Assembly: GCF_000009765.2 (NCBI RefSeq)
Contig: NC_003155.5
Location: 8,680,001 to 8,744,000 of the forward strand
Reading direction: 5' to 3'
Origin: Streptomyces avermitilis MA-4680 = NBRC 14893
GTDB taxonomy: Bacteria; Actinomycetota; Actinomycetes; Streptomycetales; Streptomycetaceae
Length of the DNA: 64,000 nt
Part shown: one piece after another, positions 17,979 to 26,877 of the stretch
How the letters are laid out: the number at the start of each line of letters is the position of its first letter
Numbering within the stretch: position 1 is the stretch's first letter
Made by a program: the position numbers and the translations under genes
Notes under the pieces: generated by a model
What the model was told of the DNA's origin: nothing
The model's input: only the letters and a program-made list of their open reading frames with translations
Databases searched by the model: none

Positions 17979-19383
17979 CGCCCTTGGCCAGTTCCGAGCG
18001 CTTGTACGAGTAGCCGAAGTAGATGACCAGGCCGATCACGAGCCACACGCCGAACCGCACCCACGTCCGCCACTGCAGAAACGTGATCAGCCAGATCGAG
18101 AAGATCACCCCCAGCGCCGGGACGTACGGCATCCACGGTGTGCGGAAGGTGCGCGGCAGATCCGGCTGCCGGTAACGCAGCACGATCACCGCGACACACA
18201 CCACGACGAACGCCAGCAGGATCCCGATGTTGGTGAGTTCGGCCGCCTGGCCGATCGGCAGGAACCCGGCGATGGCGGCCGACGCGAACCCCACGATCCA
18301 GGTCACCCGGGTCGGCACGTGCCGCGTCGGATGCGTCTTGGCGAACCACTTGGGCAGCAGTCCGTCGCGGCTCATGCTGAACCAGACACGCGTGACGCCC
18401 AGCATGAACGTGAACATCACGGTGAGGATGCCGATGATCGCGCCGACCGCGATCACGTCCGCGAGACCGCCGAGACCCACCGACTTGAACGCCGTCGAGA
18501 AGCCGCTCTCCTTGTCGATGTCCTTGTAGTTCTGCATGCCGGTCAGGACCAGACAGGCGGCCACGTACAGCACCATCGAGATGGCCAGCGAGTAGATGAT
18601 CGCCTTCGGCATGTGGCGCTGCGCGTCCTTCGACTCCTCGGCCGCCGTCGACATCGCGTCATAGCCGAAGACCGCGAAGAACACGGTCGCCGCGCCCGTG
18701 AACGCCCCGCCGACCCCGTACGGGAAGAAGGGGTGGTAGTTGCCCGTGTCGATGTGGAAGACACCGACACCGATCACCAGCAGCACGACCAGGACCTTCA
18801 GAGCGACCACGACCGTCTCGAACCGGGCCGCGCTCTTGATGCCGAGGTTCAGCAGATACGCGATGAGCAGGCACAGGATCGCCGCGAACAGGTCGACCCG
18901 GTGCCCGCCGCCCGTGCCCGGCGCGCCCAGCATCCACGCCGGCAGATCGGCGCCCAGCTCGCCGACCAGGAAGCCGAAGTACCCGGAGATGCCGATCGCG
19001 ACCACCGCCACGATCGCCGTGTACTCCAGGAGCAGGTCCCAGCCGATGAACCAGCCCGCGAGCTCGCCGAGCACCGCGTAGCCGTAGGTGTACGCCGAGC
19101 CCGCCTTCGGGATGAGGCCCGCGAACTCCGCGTACGACAGCGCGGCCGCGGCGCTCGCGAAGCCCGCGATGAGGAACGAGACGAGAACAGCCGGGCCGGC
19201 CGTACCGTTCGCGACCGTCCCGGCGAGGGTGAAGATGCCGGCGCCGATGATGCCGCCGACCCCGATCGCGGTCAGCTGCCACAGCCCGAGTGTCCGCTCG
19301 AGCTGTGTGCCGGCCTCCGTCTCCTCGATCTGTTCGATGGGTTTGCGGCGGAGAACACCCTCACCCATTCGGATCCCGGCCAT
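17965..19383 (-). CDS. APC-superfamily amino-acid permease (CAT-like)
   Basis: A 472-residue membrane protein with about 12 hydrophobic segments. The first carries the substrate-binding motif GVGGIIGAGIF, typical of APC transporters; GLIPKAGSAYTYGYAVLGE is the conserved TM3 region. It resembles cationic amino-acid transporters and should import amino acids with protons. ATG 19383 has a GAGGTGAGG site; the longer ATG-less extension to 19467 is not convincing. Specificity cannot be read from sequence. Confidence 0.9.
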   Translation of the reverse strand: MAGIRMGEGVLRRKPIEQIEETEAGTQLERTLGLWQLTAIGVGGIIGAGIFTLAGTVANGTAGPAVLVSFLIAGFASAAAALSYAEFAGLIPKAGSAYTYGYAVLGELAGWFIGWDLLLEYTAIVAVVAIGISGYFGFLVGELGADLPAWMLGAPGTGGGHRVDLFAAILCLLIAYLLNLGIKSAARFETVVVALKVLVVLLVIGVGVFHIDTGNYHPFFPYGVGGAFTGAATVFFAVFGYDAMSTAAEESKDAQRHMPKAIIYSLAISMVLYVAACLVLTGMQNYKDIDKESGFSTAFKSVGLGGLADVIAVGAIIGILTVMFTFMLGVTRVWFSMSRDGLLPKWFAKTHPTRHVPTRVTWIVGFASAAIAGFLPIGQAAELTNIGILLAFVVVCVAVIVLRYRQPDLPRTFRTPWMPYVPALGVIFSIWLITFLQWRTWVRFGVWLVIGLVIYFGYSYKRSELAKGVNSP

Positions 19384-19545
19384 GAGCCTCACCTCTTCGC
19401 AGACGGCAATCGGCTGACGGCGGATCATGATGGCCCAGGGACAGCGGGGACGGAAGATGCCACGCACGGCATGGCCGACGGCGGGTGCGTTCCGGCCGCG
19501 TCCGGCGCTCTCCCGCGCACCGCGCCGAGGGTGCCCGTCCGCGGG

Positions 19546-20007
19546 CTACGGCACGACCGTGACCGGCCAGCGCCCCGCCTTGACCAGGCGGACCGCCACG
19601 GACCCGACGATCCGGTGCCCCGCCTGCTCGGAGGCGCCCACCACGACCGCGTCCGCCTTCAGTTCGTCCGCCGCCGTCACCAGGCCGTTGTAGGGGTCGC
19701 CGCGGAAGGTGTGGAACTCCCAGCGCACCTCGAATATGTCCTTGACCCGCTCGGTCGCGTCACGGATGTACTGGACCAGGTCCGCCGCGATCTCGTCGGT
19801 GGTGTCGGCGACCGGAACCCCGAGCGCCGCTCCCGCCGCCATCACCGGCTGCACGTACACGACGGCGAGCAGCGCGTGCTGCCGTCTGGCCAGGCCGGCG
19901 GCATACGCCGCCGCGTGGAGCGAGGAGTCGGAGCCGTCCACCCCGACGAGGATCACCTTGGGACCGTCCGTGCCACGCTCGAACTGGTGGGAGTGCTGTT
20001 CCGTCAC
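19546..20007 (-). CDS. Universal stress protein (UspA family)
   Basis: A 153-residue single-domain USP. The N-terminal strand VILVGVDGSDSS and the C-terminal VVVGASEQAGHRIVGSVAVRL form the ATP-binding fold (G-x2-G and G-S elements are only roughly kept). GTG 20007 is the start that matches the usual family length. It is divergent from lysX across 171 bp. USPs help survival under starvation or oxidative stress, often as ATP-binding signalling proteins; the target here is unknown. Confidence 0.88.
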   Translation of the reverse strand: MTEQHSHQFERGTDGPKVILVGVDGSDSSLHAAAYAAGLARRQHALLAVVYVQPVMAAGAALGVPVADTTDEIAADLVQYIRDATERVKDIFEVRWEFHTFRGDPYNGLVTAADELKADAVVVGASEQAGHRIVGSVAVRLVKAGRWPVTVVP

Positions 20008-20178
20008 GGCTGTGAGGCTATCGGAAGCGGCAGGTCCCGAGCCGGGCGGGAGCCCGCGGAGCCGTCTCGGCGACGGGTGGGGGCAGGACCGTGGCGGGAA
20101 GGGCGGGACCGGCGCCCGAGAGGCGGGGTCGCGGCGCTCGACGGGCGGGGCGGGCCCGGTCTTCCTACAGTCGAAACC

Positions 20179-23100
20179 ATGAGTGCCACCGTGGAGGCCG
20201 CCGGACCCGGGCACGCCACCGGCCCGACACGGCCGTCCTGGGGCGGCTTCCTCAGCAAGGTGCCCGAGGGCTTCGCGACCTTCTTCGGCGCCCTCGGCCT
20301 CCTGTGCGTCCTGCTGGCCTTCATCGCGCCGCTGCGCCGTCTGCTGGGCCCGTTCGTGCGCGACCTCGACAGGTTCGTGGTCCCGGTCAGCGCCAACCTC
20401 GCCTACGGCGTCTTCCTCTTCCTGCTCGCCGCCGCGACCGCCGCCCGCAAGAAGGTCACCTGGTGGCTCGTGGTCGTCTACCTCGGCCTGGTGACCCTCG
20501 ACGACCTGCTCGGCCTCGCCCTCGGCCACTACGCCGAGTCGGTCGTCTCGCTGATCGTGTGCTCACTCGCGCTGGCGCTGCTGATCGCGGCCCGCAAGGA
20601 GTTCTACGCGGCCTCCCGGCGCGGCGCCGCGTGGCGGGCCCTCGCCGTGCTGTTCGCCGGGCTCGGTGTGGCGATCCTGGTCGGGTGGGGCCTGGTCGAA
20701 CTCTTCCCCGGCACGCTGCCGCGCGACCAGCGGCTGCTGTGGGCGGCCGACCGGGTCTGCGGCGGACTGGTGTCCGGACGCCGGTTCGACGGACGCACAC
20801 CACGCCCCGTGTCCTTCCTCCTCGGCCTGTTCGGCGCACTCGCCCTGCTCAACGCCGCCGCCACCCTCTTCCGCTCCCAGCGCATGGAGTCGGCCCTGCA
20901 CGGCGACGAGGAGCCGCGCATCCGCGCCCTGCTCGGGGCGTACGGCGCCGACGACTCCCTCGGCTACTTCGCCACCCGCCGGGACAAGGCCGTCGTCTTC
21001 TCGCCCAGCGGCAAGGCCGCCGTCACCTACCGGGTCGAGGCCGGTGTCTGCCTGGCCAGCGGGGACCCGGTCGGCGACCGCGAGGCCTGGCCGCACGCCA
21101 TCGACGCCTGGCTCGACGTGGCCCGCCGCCACGCCTGGGCGCCCGCCGTCATGGGCGCCTCGGAAGAGGGCGCCAAGGCGTTCGCCCGCTCCGGACTCGG
21201 CGCGCTCCAACTGGGCGACGAGGCGATCCTGAACACCGCCGACTTCGATCTCGACGGCCGCGACATGCGGGTGACCAGGCAGGCCGTCAACCGCGTGCGG
21301 CGCACCGGCGCCACCTGCCGGGTACGCCGGCACTCCACCCTCAGCGACGAGGAGATGGAGGAGGTCGTCGGCCGGGCCGACGCCTGGCGGGACACCGAGA
21401 CCGAACGGGGCTTCTCGATGGCCCTGGACCGGCTCGGCGACCCCGCGGACGGCGACTGCCTCCTCGTCGAGGCCCTGGGAGAGGACGGAAAACTCCTCGC
21501 CCTGCTCTCCTTCGTGCCCTGGGGCGGGGACGGCGTCTCCCTCGACCTGATGCGCCGTGACCGTGCCGCGCCCAACGGAGTGATGGAGTTCATGGTCGCC
21601 GAGCTGTGTGCCGTGGCCGGACGGACGGGCATACGCCGGATCTCGCTGAACTTCGCGGTGTTCCGCTCGGTGTTCGAGGAGGGCGCCCGTATCGGTGCCG
21701 GGCCGGTCCTGCGTCTGTGGCGCCGACTGCTGCTCTTCTTCTCGAGATGGTGGCAGCTGGAGGCCCTGTACCGCTCCAACGCCAAGTACCACCCGCAGTG
21801 GTACCCGCGCTTCATCTGCTACGGCGACACCGCCTCCCTCGCCCGGATCGGACTGGCGTCGGGCATCGCCGAGGGCTTCGTCTCCGTGCCCTCGCTGCGC
21901 AAGCTGTGGGGCAAGGGCCACTCCAAGGGGATCACCGAGCCGACGACGACCGAGGGTCTGCCGTCGCTGTCGGCGCTCGGCCTCGACAAGGGCGACGAGA
22001 CCGGGCCGGGCGCGCCGGGACTGCCCGAACAGGTCCGGGTGCGCCTGAGCAAGCTCGACCGGCTGCGCGCGGACGGCACCGACCCCTACCCCGTGGGCAT
22101 CCCACCGCGCACCCACACCCTCGCCCGGGCCCGTGGCTCTCCGGCGGGCGAGCAGGTCACCGTCGCGGGCCGCGTCATGCTCGTACGCGACTTCGGCGGC
22201 ATCGTCTTCGCCGTGCTGCGCGACTGGTCGGGTGATCTGCAGCTCGCCCTCACCCGATCCGGGTCCGGGCCCGCGCTCGACCGGTTCGGCAAGGACGCCG
22301 ACATCGGCGACCACATCACCGCCACCGGCCGGACCGGCACCAGCGACCGCGGCGAGCCGACGGTCTTCGTCACGGACTGGCAGCTCACCGGCAAATGCCT
22401 GCGCCCGCTGCCCGACAAGCACCGAGGCCTCGCCGACCCCGAGGCCAAGGTGCGCCGCCGCTATCTCGACCTGGTGGCGAGCCCCGACGCCCGCGCGGTC
22501 GTACGGGCCCGCTCCACCGCCGTCCAGGCGCTGCGCCAGGGGCTCCTCGACCGCGGCTATCTGGAGGTCGAGACGCCGATGCTCCAGCAGATCCACGGCG
22601 GCGCGAACGCCCGGCCCTTCACCACCCACATCAACGCCTACGACCTCGACCTGTATCTGCGCATCGCCCCCGAGCTCTACCTGAAGCGGCTGTGCGTCGG
22701 CGGTCTGGAGAAGGTCTTCGAAATGGGGCGCACCTTCCGCAACGAAGGCGTCTCCTACAAGCACAACCCCGAGTTCACGATGCTGGAGGCCTATCAGGCG
22801 TTCGCCGACTACGACGTGATGCTCGACCTCACCCGCGAACTGATCCAGGGCGCGGCCACCGCGGCCTTCGGGGGACCGGTCGCCCGCAAGAACGGCACCG
22901 AGCACGACATCTCCGGACCGTGGCCGGTGAAGACGGTGTACGGCGCGATCTCCGAGGCACTGGGGGAGGAGCTGGACGCCGGGACGAGCCTTGAGGCCCT
23001 GCACCGGCACTGCGACCGGGCGGGCGTGCCGTACACCGCGGACGACGGCCGTGGTGACGTGGTCCTGGAGATGTACGAGCGGCTGGTCGAGGAGAGGACC

Positions 23101-23460
23101 GGACTGCCCACCTTCTACAAGGACTTCCCGACCGACGTCTCCCCGCTCACCCGGCAGCACCGCGCCGATCCGCGCCTGGCCGAACGCTGGGACCTGGTCG
23201 CCTTCGGTACCGAACTGGGCACCGCCTACTCGGAGTTGACCGACCCGATGGAGCAGCGCAGACGGCTGACGGCGCAGTCCCTGCTGGCCGCCGGGGGAGA
23301 CCCCGAGGCGATGGAGCTGGACGAGGACTTCCTCGACGCGCTGGAGTACGCGATGCCACCCACCGGCGGCCTCGGCATCGGCGTGGACCGGCTCGTCATG
23401 TTCCTCACGGGCCTCACGATCCGGGAGACCCTGCCGTTCCCACTGGTACGCCGCCGCTGA
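20179..23460 (+). CDS. lysX: LysX: bifunctional phosphatidylglycerol lysyltransferase / lysyl-tRNA synthetase
   Basis: A 1093-residue fusion. The N-terminal 250 residues hold about six to seven membrane segments, residues about 260-600 a DUF2156 lysyltransferase domain, about 625-740 an OB-fold tRNA-binding domain, and about 750-1093 a class II lysyl-tRNA synthetase core. Motif 2 appears as FEMGRTFRNEG and motif 3 as GLGIGVDRLVMF. The synthetase part charges tRNA with lysine and the MprF-like part moves it to phosphatidylglycerol, making the membrane more cationic and resistant to cationic peptides. A separate housekeeping LysS is expected elsewhere. Length and order match mycobacterial LysX. 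Confidence 0.93.
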   Translation: MSATVEAAGPGHATGPTRPSWGGFLSKVPEGFATFFGALGLLCVLLAFIAPLRRLLGPFVRDLDRFVVPVSANLAYGVFLFLLAAATAARKKVTWWLVVVYLGLVTLDDLLGLALGHYAESVVSLIVCSLALALLIAARKEFYAASRRGAAWRALAVLFAGLGVAILVGWGLVELFPGTLPRDQRLLWAADRVCGGLVSGRRFDGRTPRPVSFLLGLFGALALLNAAATLFRSQRMESALHGDEEPRIRALLGAYGADDSLGYFATRRDKAVVFSPSGKAAVTYRVEAGVCLASGDPVGDREAWPHAIDAWLDVARRHAWAPAVMGASEEGAKAFARSGLGALQLGDEAILNTADFDLDGRDMRVTRQAVNRVRRTGATCRVRRHSTLSDEEMEEVVGRADAWRDTETERGFSMALDRLGDPADGDCLLVEALGEDGKLLALLSFVPWGGDGVSLDLMRRDRAAPNGVMEFMVAELCAVAGRTGIRRISLNFAVFRSVFEEGARIGAGPVLRLWRRLLLFFSRWWQLEALYRSNAKYHPQWYPRFICYGDTASLARIGLASGIAEGFVSVPSLRKLWGKGHSKGITEPTTTEGLPSLSALGLDKGDETGPGAPGLPEQVRVRLSKLDRLRADGTDPYPVGIPPRTHTLARARGSPAGEQVTVAGRVMLVRDFGGIVFAVLRDWSGDLQLALTRSGSGPALDRFGKDADIGDHITATGRTGTSDRGEPTVFVTDWQLTGKCLRPLPDKHRGLADPEAKVRRRYLDLVASPDARAVVRARSTAVQALRQGLLDRGYLEVETPMLQQIHGGANARPFTTHINAYDLDLYLRIAPELYLKRLCVGGLEKVFEMGRTFRNEGVSYKHNPEFTMLEAYQAFADYDVMLDLTRELIQGAATAAFGGPVARKNGTEHDISGPWPVKTVYGAISEALGEELDAGTSLEALHRHCDRAGVPYTADDGRGDVVLEMYERLVEERTGLPTFYKDFPTDVSPLTRQHRADPRLAERWDLVAFGTELGTAYSELTDPMEQRRRLTAQSLLAAGGDPEAMELDEDFLDALEYAMPPTGGLGIGVDRLVMFLTGLTIRETLPFPLVRRR

Positions 23461-23500
23461 GCCGGTGCGGTCGGCTCCGCCGACTCGGCACAGGACGGGC
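23461..23500 (+). terminator. Possible intrinsic terminator after lysX
   Basis: A short GC hairpin, GTCGG-CTCCG-CCGAC, lies directly after the lysX stop. There is no T-run, as is common in high-GC actinomycetes, so its function is uncertain. Confidence 0.35.
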
Positions 23501-23618
23501 TCCGCCCACTCGGCTCGTTCGGCACTTCGCCGGGCGGATGGTCCCAACGGGTGCTTTCCCGCGCCCGTCCCGGTGTTGCGCGGCGGGGGCGCCTCTCGTC
23601 CGGGCGACTGATGAAATC

Positions 23619-24467
23619 ATGAAAAAGGATCAGCTGCTCACGCGGCGCCGGGCGTTGCTCGCCGGTGCCGCTGTCCTGGGCGCGGCCGGGGCGGCAGGCA
23701 CGGCCCGGCTGCTCACCGCCGACGAGCCGGCCGGGAGCCCGGTGCGGAACACCGCCCCCGTCGCGGGCCCACCGGTGCGCCGCGCGCTCAAGCCCTCCGC
23801 CTACCGTCTGCGGCCCCTCACCGGTTATGGCCCGCCACGCAGCGCGCCCGCGCGGACCGTCGTCCGGCACGAGCCGTTCCTGCGCATCTCCGGGCGCGGC
23901 CGCAGCATGGTGCTGACCTTCGACGACGGCCCCGATCCGCGCTACACCCCGGACATCCTGCGCACCCTGCGCGAGTACGACGTACGCGCGATGTTCTTCG
24001 TGTGCGGGGAGATGGCCGTCGACAACAAGGACCTGCTGAGTGAGATGGCCGACGACGGGCACGTCGTCGGCAACCACACCTGGACGCACCCCCGGCTCAC
24101 CGAGCTGTCGCGGTCCGGGATCCGCTCCGAGATGGAACGCACCAGCGAGGTCATCGAGCAGGCGTACGGCGAGCCGCCGCAGTGGTTCCGCGCGCCGTAC
24201 GGTGTCTGGAACCGGGCGGCCTTCCAGCTCGGGGCCGACCTGGGCATGGAGCCGCTGGCCTGGACGGTCGACTCGCTCGACTGGACGACCCCGGGCACCC
24301 GCACCATCGTGAACCGGGTGGAGGACGGTGCCGCCCCCGGCGTCGTCGTGCTCTCCCACGACGCCGGCGGCGATCGCTCGCAGAGTGTGCGGGCGCTGCG
24401 CGACTATCTGCCCGCGCTGCTGGATTCCGGCTATCACCTCACGGTGCCCCGACGGCAGTTCGCATAA
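23619..24467 (+). CDS. Secreted polysaccharide deacetylase (NodB family)
   Basis: A 282-residue exported enzyme. The N-terminus has a Tat-like TRRRALLAG signal. The NodB domain shows all five motifs: TFDDGPD (catalytic Asp and metal Asp), GNHTWTHP (H-x3-H metal ligands), RAPYG, the Trp-containing LAWTVDSLDW and LSHDAGG. It should remove acetyl groups from peptidoglycan or chitin-like polymers outside the membrane. ATG 23619 gives a compact signal peptide. It converges on the sortase gene with only 29 bp between stops. Confidence 0.9.
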   Translation: MKKDQLLTRRRALLAGAAVLGAAGAAGTARLLTADEPAGSPVRNTAPVAGPPVRRALKPSAYRLRPLTGYGPPRSAPARTVVRHEPFLRISGRGRSMVLTFDDGPDPRYTPDILRTLREYDVRAMFFVCGEMAVDNKDLLSEMADDGHVVGNHTWTHPRLTELSRSGIRSEMERTSEVIEQAYGEPPQWFRAPYGVWNRAAFQLGADLGMEPLAWTVDSLDWTTPGTRTIVNRVEDGAAPGVVVLSHDAGGDRSQSVRALRDYLPALLDSGYHLTVPRRQFA

Positions 24468-24496
24468 CGCGGGAGGCCCGCCCGGCCGGGGAACGC

Positions 24497-25162
24497 TCAG
24501 CGGACCTCGACCAGGCGGGCGAACACCACCACGTTCCCGTCATAGCCGTTCTGCTTGGTGAAGCCTCCTCCGCAGGTGATGACGCGCAGCTCCGGGGCGC
24601 CCTTGCTCGCGTAGACGCGGTCGCTGGGAAAGCTGCTCTTCGCGAAGACCTCGACTCCGTAGATCTCGAACACGGCGACCTTGTCGTCCTTGCGCTCGAC
24701 CTCGACCCGGTTGCCCTTCTTCAGCGCCCCCAGGCCGTAGAAGACGGCCGGGCCCTTCATGTTGTCCACATGGCCCACGACCACCGCAGTCCCGTTCTCA
24801 CCGGGCGAGACCGCGCCGGTGAACCAGCCGGCGAGATTCGGGTCGTCGGGCGACGGTGCGTCCACCCAGCCGGACATGTCGAGACCCACCGGAGTGACGG
24901 GGGCGTCGACCTGGATCGCCGGAATGCGAACGCGTCGGGCCGCGGAGTACGGCAGGGGCCGGGGCAGCTTGGCGGTGGGGGGCTTCGGGGTGCTGCGGCT
25001 GTCCGCGGCCGCCGCCGTCGCCGGCTGCGGGGGGCCCACGTCGAACTCCCCCGAACCATTCCGAATGAGAGCGAGGCCGGTCAGCAGAACAAGCGCTATC
25101 ACGCCCCACGGGGCCCGCTTCCTCCGCCGCTCCTCCTCTTCGGCCAGCTCGGACACGGACAT
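24497..25162 (-). CDS. Class F sortase
   Basis: A 221-residue membrane-anchored cysteine transpeptidase. One N-terminal membrane segment lies at about 20-37, followed by the sortase beta-barrel. The catalytic His is in VVVGHVDN and the catalytic Cys in LRVITCGGG; a basic residue near the C-terminus (ARLVEVR) could be the active-site Arg. Sortases cut a C-terminal sorting motif and attach the protein to the cell wall or pili. It is divergent from the Gly-Asn protein gene, a possible substrate, though that protein has no clear LPxTG motif. Confidence 0.88.
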   Translation of the reverse strand: MSVSELAEEEERRRKRAPWGVIALVLLTGLALIRNGSGEFDVGPPQPATAAAADSRSTPKPPTAKLPRPLPYSAARRVRIPAIQVDAPVTPVGLDMSGWVDAPSPDDPNLAGWFTGAVSPGENGTAVVVGHVDNMKGPAVFYGLGALKKGNRVEVERKDDKVAVFEIYGVEVFAKSSFPSDRVYASKGAPELRVITCGGGFTKQNGYDGNVVVFARLVEVR

Positions 25163-25495
25163 TCGCAATCCCCTCTCGACGTGGCCGTCGCCATGTCCGT
25201 CGCGCATATGAGCACACTAATCGCAGCGAGCCCCGAGAGCGACGAGGCACGGGCGAACGGGGGGCGCGGAACCTCTGTGGTGAGCCATCCGAGTTGCCGC
25301 GGGGCGGAAAACTTCTGACAGTCCGTGACCTGCGGCAATAACCGATTGCGCGGAATCCGCCCGGCGTGTCCTCTCACCAGGACGGACCATTCTCGAAATG
25401 CGGCCCTGTCCCCGGCGTCTGAGGGTCTATCTGGAGGCGCTTTCTCGCCGATCGACCGGGGACGGGTCCCGGGGGCGTCTTTCGCGGAGGATCAC
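25163..25495. promoter_or_regulatory. Divergent control region between sortase and Gly-Asn protein genes
   Basis: This 333-bp stretch has no credible gene and is less GC-rich than its neighbours in the middle (around 25315-25400). It must hold the promoters for both genes. The only firm element is the GGAGG ribosome site just before ATG 25496; no sigma-factor consensus could be assigned with confidence. Confidence 0.5.
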
Positions 25496-26716
25496 ATGCG
25501 TACTTCTCGTGCCCTGGCGGCCGGTGCCGCCGTGGCCCTGGCCGTCGGGCTCGCCGCCCCCACGGCCGCGGCCTTGAGCGACCCGAGCAATATCGTCGCC
25601 CTGTCCAGAGTCATCGCGCGGGGCGGGCAGCTGACGATCACCGTGGAAGGGTCCAGGTGCCAGGTCAACGGCAGCACGGTCTCCTCGCCGGTCTTCCCGA
25701 CGACCCGGCTGAGCCCCGCGGGGCACAACTCGGCGAGCGCCCGCGTCACCATCGACCGCAACGCGCGCCCGGGCTCGTACGGGATTACGGCCCGCTGCGG
25801 CAATGGCACCGGAGTCGTGAACGGCGCTAACGGCGGGCCCGGTAACGGGGTCGGGAACGGGAACGGGAACGGGCTCGGCAACGGATTCGGCAACGGGTTC
25901 GGCAACGGGTTCGGCAACGGATTTGGGAACGGGCTCGGCAACGGGTTCGGGAACGGATTCGGCAACGGGTTCGGGAACGGATTCGGCAACGGGTTCGGCA
26001 ACGGTAACGGAGTCGGGAACTGCAACGGCTTCGGGAACTGCAACGGAGTCGGGAACGGCAACGGCTTCGGTAACGCGAACGGCAATGGGCTCGGGAACGG
26101 CAACGGTCACGGCAACGGCTTCGGGAACGGCAACGGCTTCGGGAACGGGAACGGGAACGGAATCGGGAACGGGAACGGCTTCGGGAACGGTAACGGCCTC
26201 GGGAACGGCAACGGTCACGGCAACGGCCTCGGGAACGGGAACGGATTCGGCAACGGCAACGGCAACGGACTCGGTAACGGATTCGGGAACGGCAACGGGC
26301 TCGGGAACGGTAACGGCAACGGATTCGGCAACGGCAATGGACTTGGTAACGGATTCGGTAATGGCAACGGGCTCGGTAATGGCAACGGCCTAGGGAACGG
26401 GAACGGGCTCGGCAACGGCAACGGCAACGGTCACGGCAACGGTCTCGGGAACGGCAACGGTCTTGGGAACGGCAACGGTCTCGGGAACGGTCACGGCACC
26501 GGACTTGGGAACGGCAACGGCAACGGCAACAACGCCCAGTCCCTGACCCGGCCCAACGCGTTCACCGTCATCGGCGGCGTCCGCGGCGGTCTCGGCGGTA
26601 GCAGCTCCATCGGCGCCACGCCCACCGACATGGCGATCGGCGGCGGACTCGTCGCGGCGGCCGTGATCGCCGGCGGGTTCTTCTGGATGCGCCGCCGGAC
26701 CGAGAACAAGAGCTGA
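25496..26716 (+). CDS. Exported Gly-Asn repeat protein with C-terminal membrane anchor
   Basis: A 406-residue protein with four parts. These are a signal peptide (MRTSRALAAGAAVALAVGLA), a compact extracellular domain (about 35-105, with Cys in GSRCQVNG and TARCGNG), and then a region of about 240 residues in which every second residue is glycine and most others are asparagine (GNGF, GNGL, GNGN, GNGH). Last comes a hydrophobic anchor with the basic tail WMRRRTENKS. Two cysteines sit in the repeat as GNCNGFGNC. GGAGG precedes ATG 25496. The neighbouring class F sortase suggests surface display, but the C-terminus has no LPxTG-like motif. Function unknown; the low-complexity chain may be a flexible or ice/mineral-interacting surface coat. 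Confidence 0.85.
   Translation: MRTSRALAAGAAVALAVGLAAPTAAALSDPSNIVALSRVIARGGQLTITVEGSRCQVNGSTVSSPVFPTTRLSPAGHNSASARVTIDRNARPGSYGITARCGNGTGVVNGANGGPGNGVGNGNGNGLGNGFGNGFGNGFGNGFGNGLGNGFGNGFGNGFGNGFGNGFGNGNGVGNCNGFGNCNGVGNGNGFGNANGNGLGNGNGHGNGFGNGNGFGNGNGNGIGNGNGFGNGNGLGNGNGHGNGLGNGNGFGNGNGNGLGNGFGNGNGLGNGNGNGFGNGNGLGNGFGNGNGLGNGNGLGNGNGLGNGNGNGHGNGLGNGNGLGNGNGLGNGHGTGLGNGNGNGNNAQSLTRPNAFTVIGGVRGGLGGSSSIGATPTDMAIGGGLVAAAVIAGGFFWMRRRTENKS
25846..26529 (+). repeat. In-gene Gly-Asn tandem repeat array
   Basis: About 680 bp built from 6-, 12- and 18-nt variants of GGnAACGGnTTC/CTC, encoding strict alternation of Gly with Asn, Phe, Leu, His or Val. Units vary at third codon positions (GGC, GGG, GGA, GGT; AAC, rarely AAT), which implies selection on the protein rather than recent slippage alone. 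The array probably varies in length between strains. Confidence 0.9.
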
Positions 26717-26877
26717 CCGGTGGCCGCCGGCCCGACCGCCGGCCTTCTTCGGAGACCGCACGCGACAGCCCTCCGCCCTGGACCCTGACCGGATCCGGGC
26801 GGAAGGCTGTGCGGGGTGCGTCAGGCCTCGCCGTCGGCATTGCGGCGGCGCGCAAGGCGCCCGATGGTGAGGATCCG

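Noticed and set aside
20563..23547. Very long open frame (994 codons) on the minus strand across lysX
   Set aside because: It mirrors the lysX coding strand, has no ribosome site or recognisable domain, and long antisense frames are expected in high-GC DNA.
25427..26427. Minus-strand frames encoding Val-Pro-Glu-Ala or Pro-Leu-Pro repeats opposite the Gly-Asn gene
   Set aside because: They are reverse readings of the Gly-Asn repeat, and the plus frame alone has a signal peptide, ribosome site and membrane anchor.
25846..26529. CRISPR array
   Set aside because: The repeats are short in-frame codon repeats without unique spacers of constant length, and no cas genes are present.
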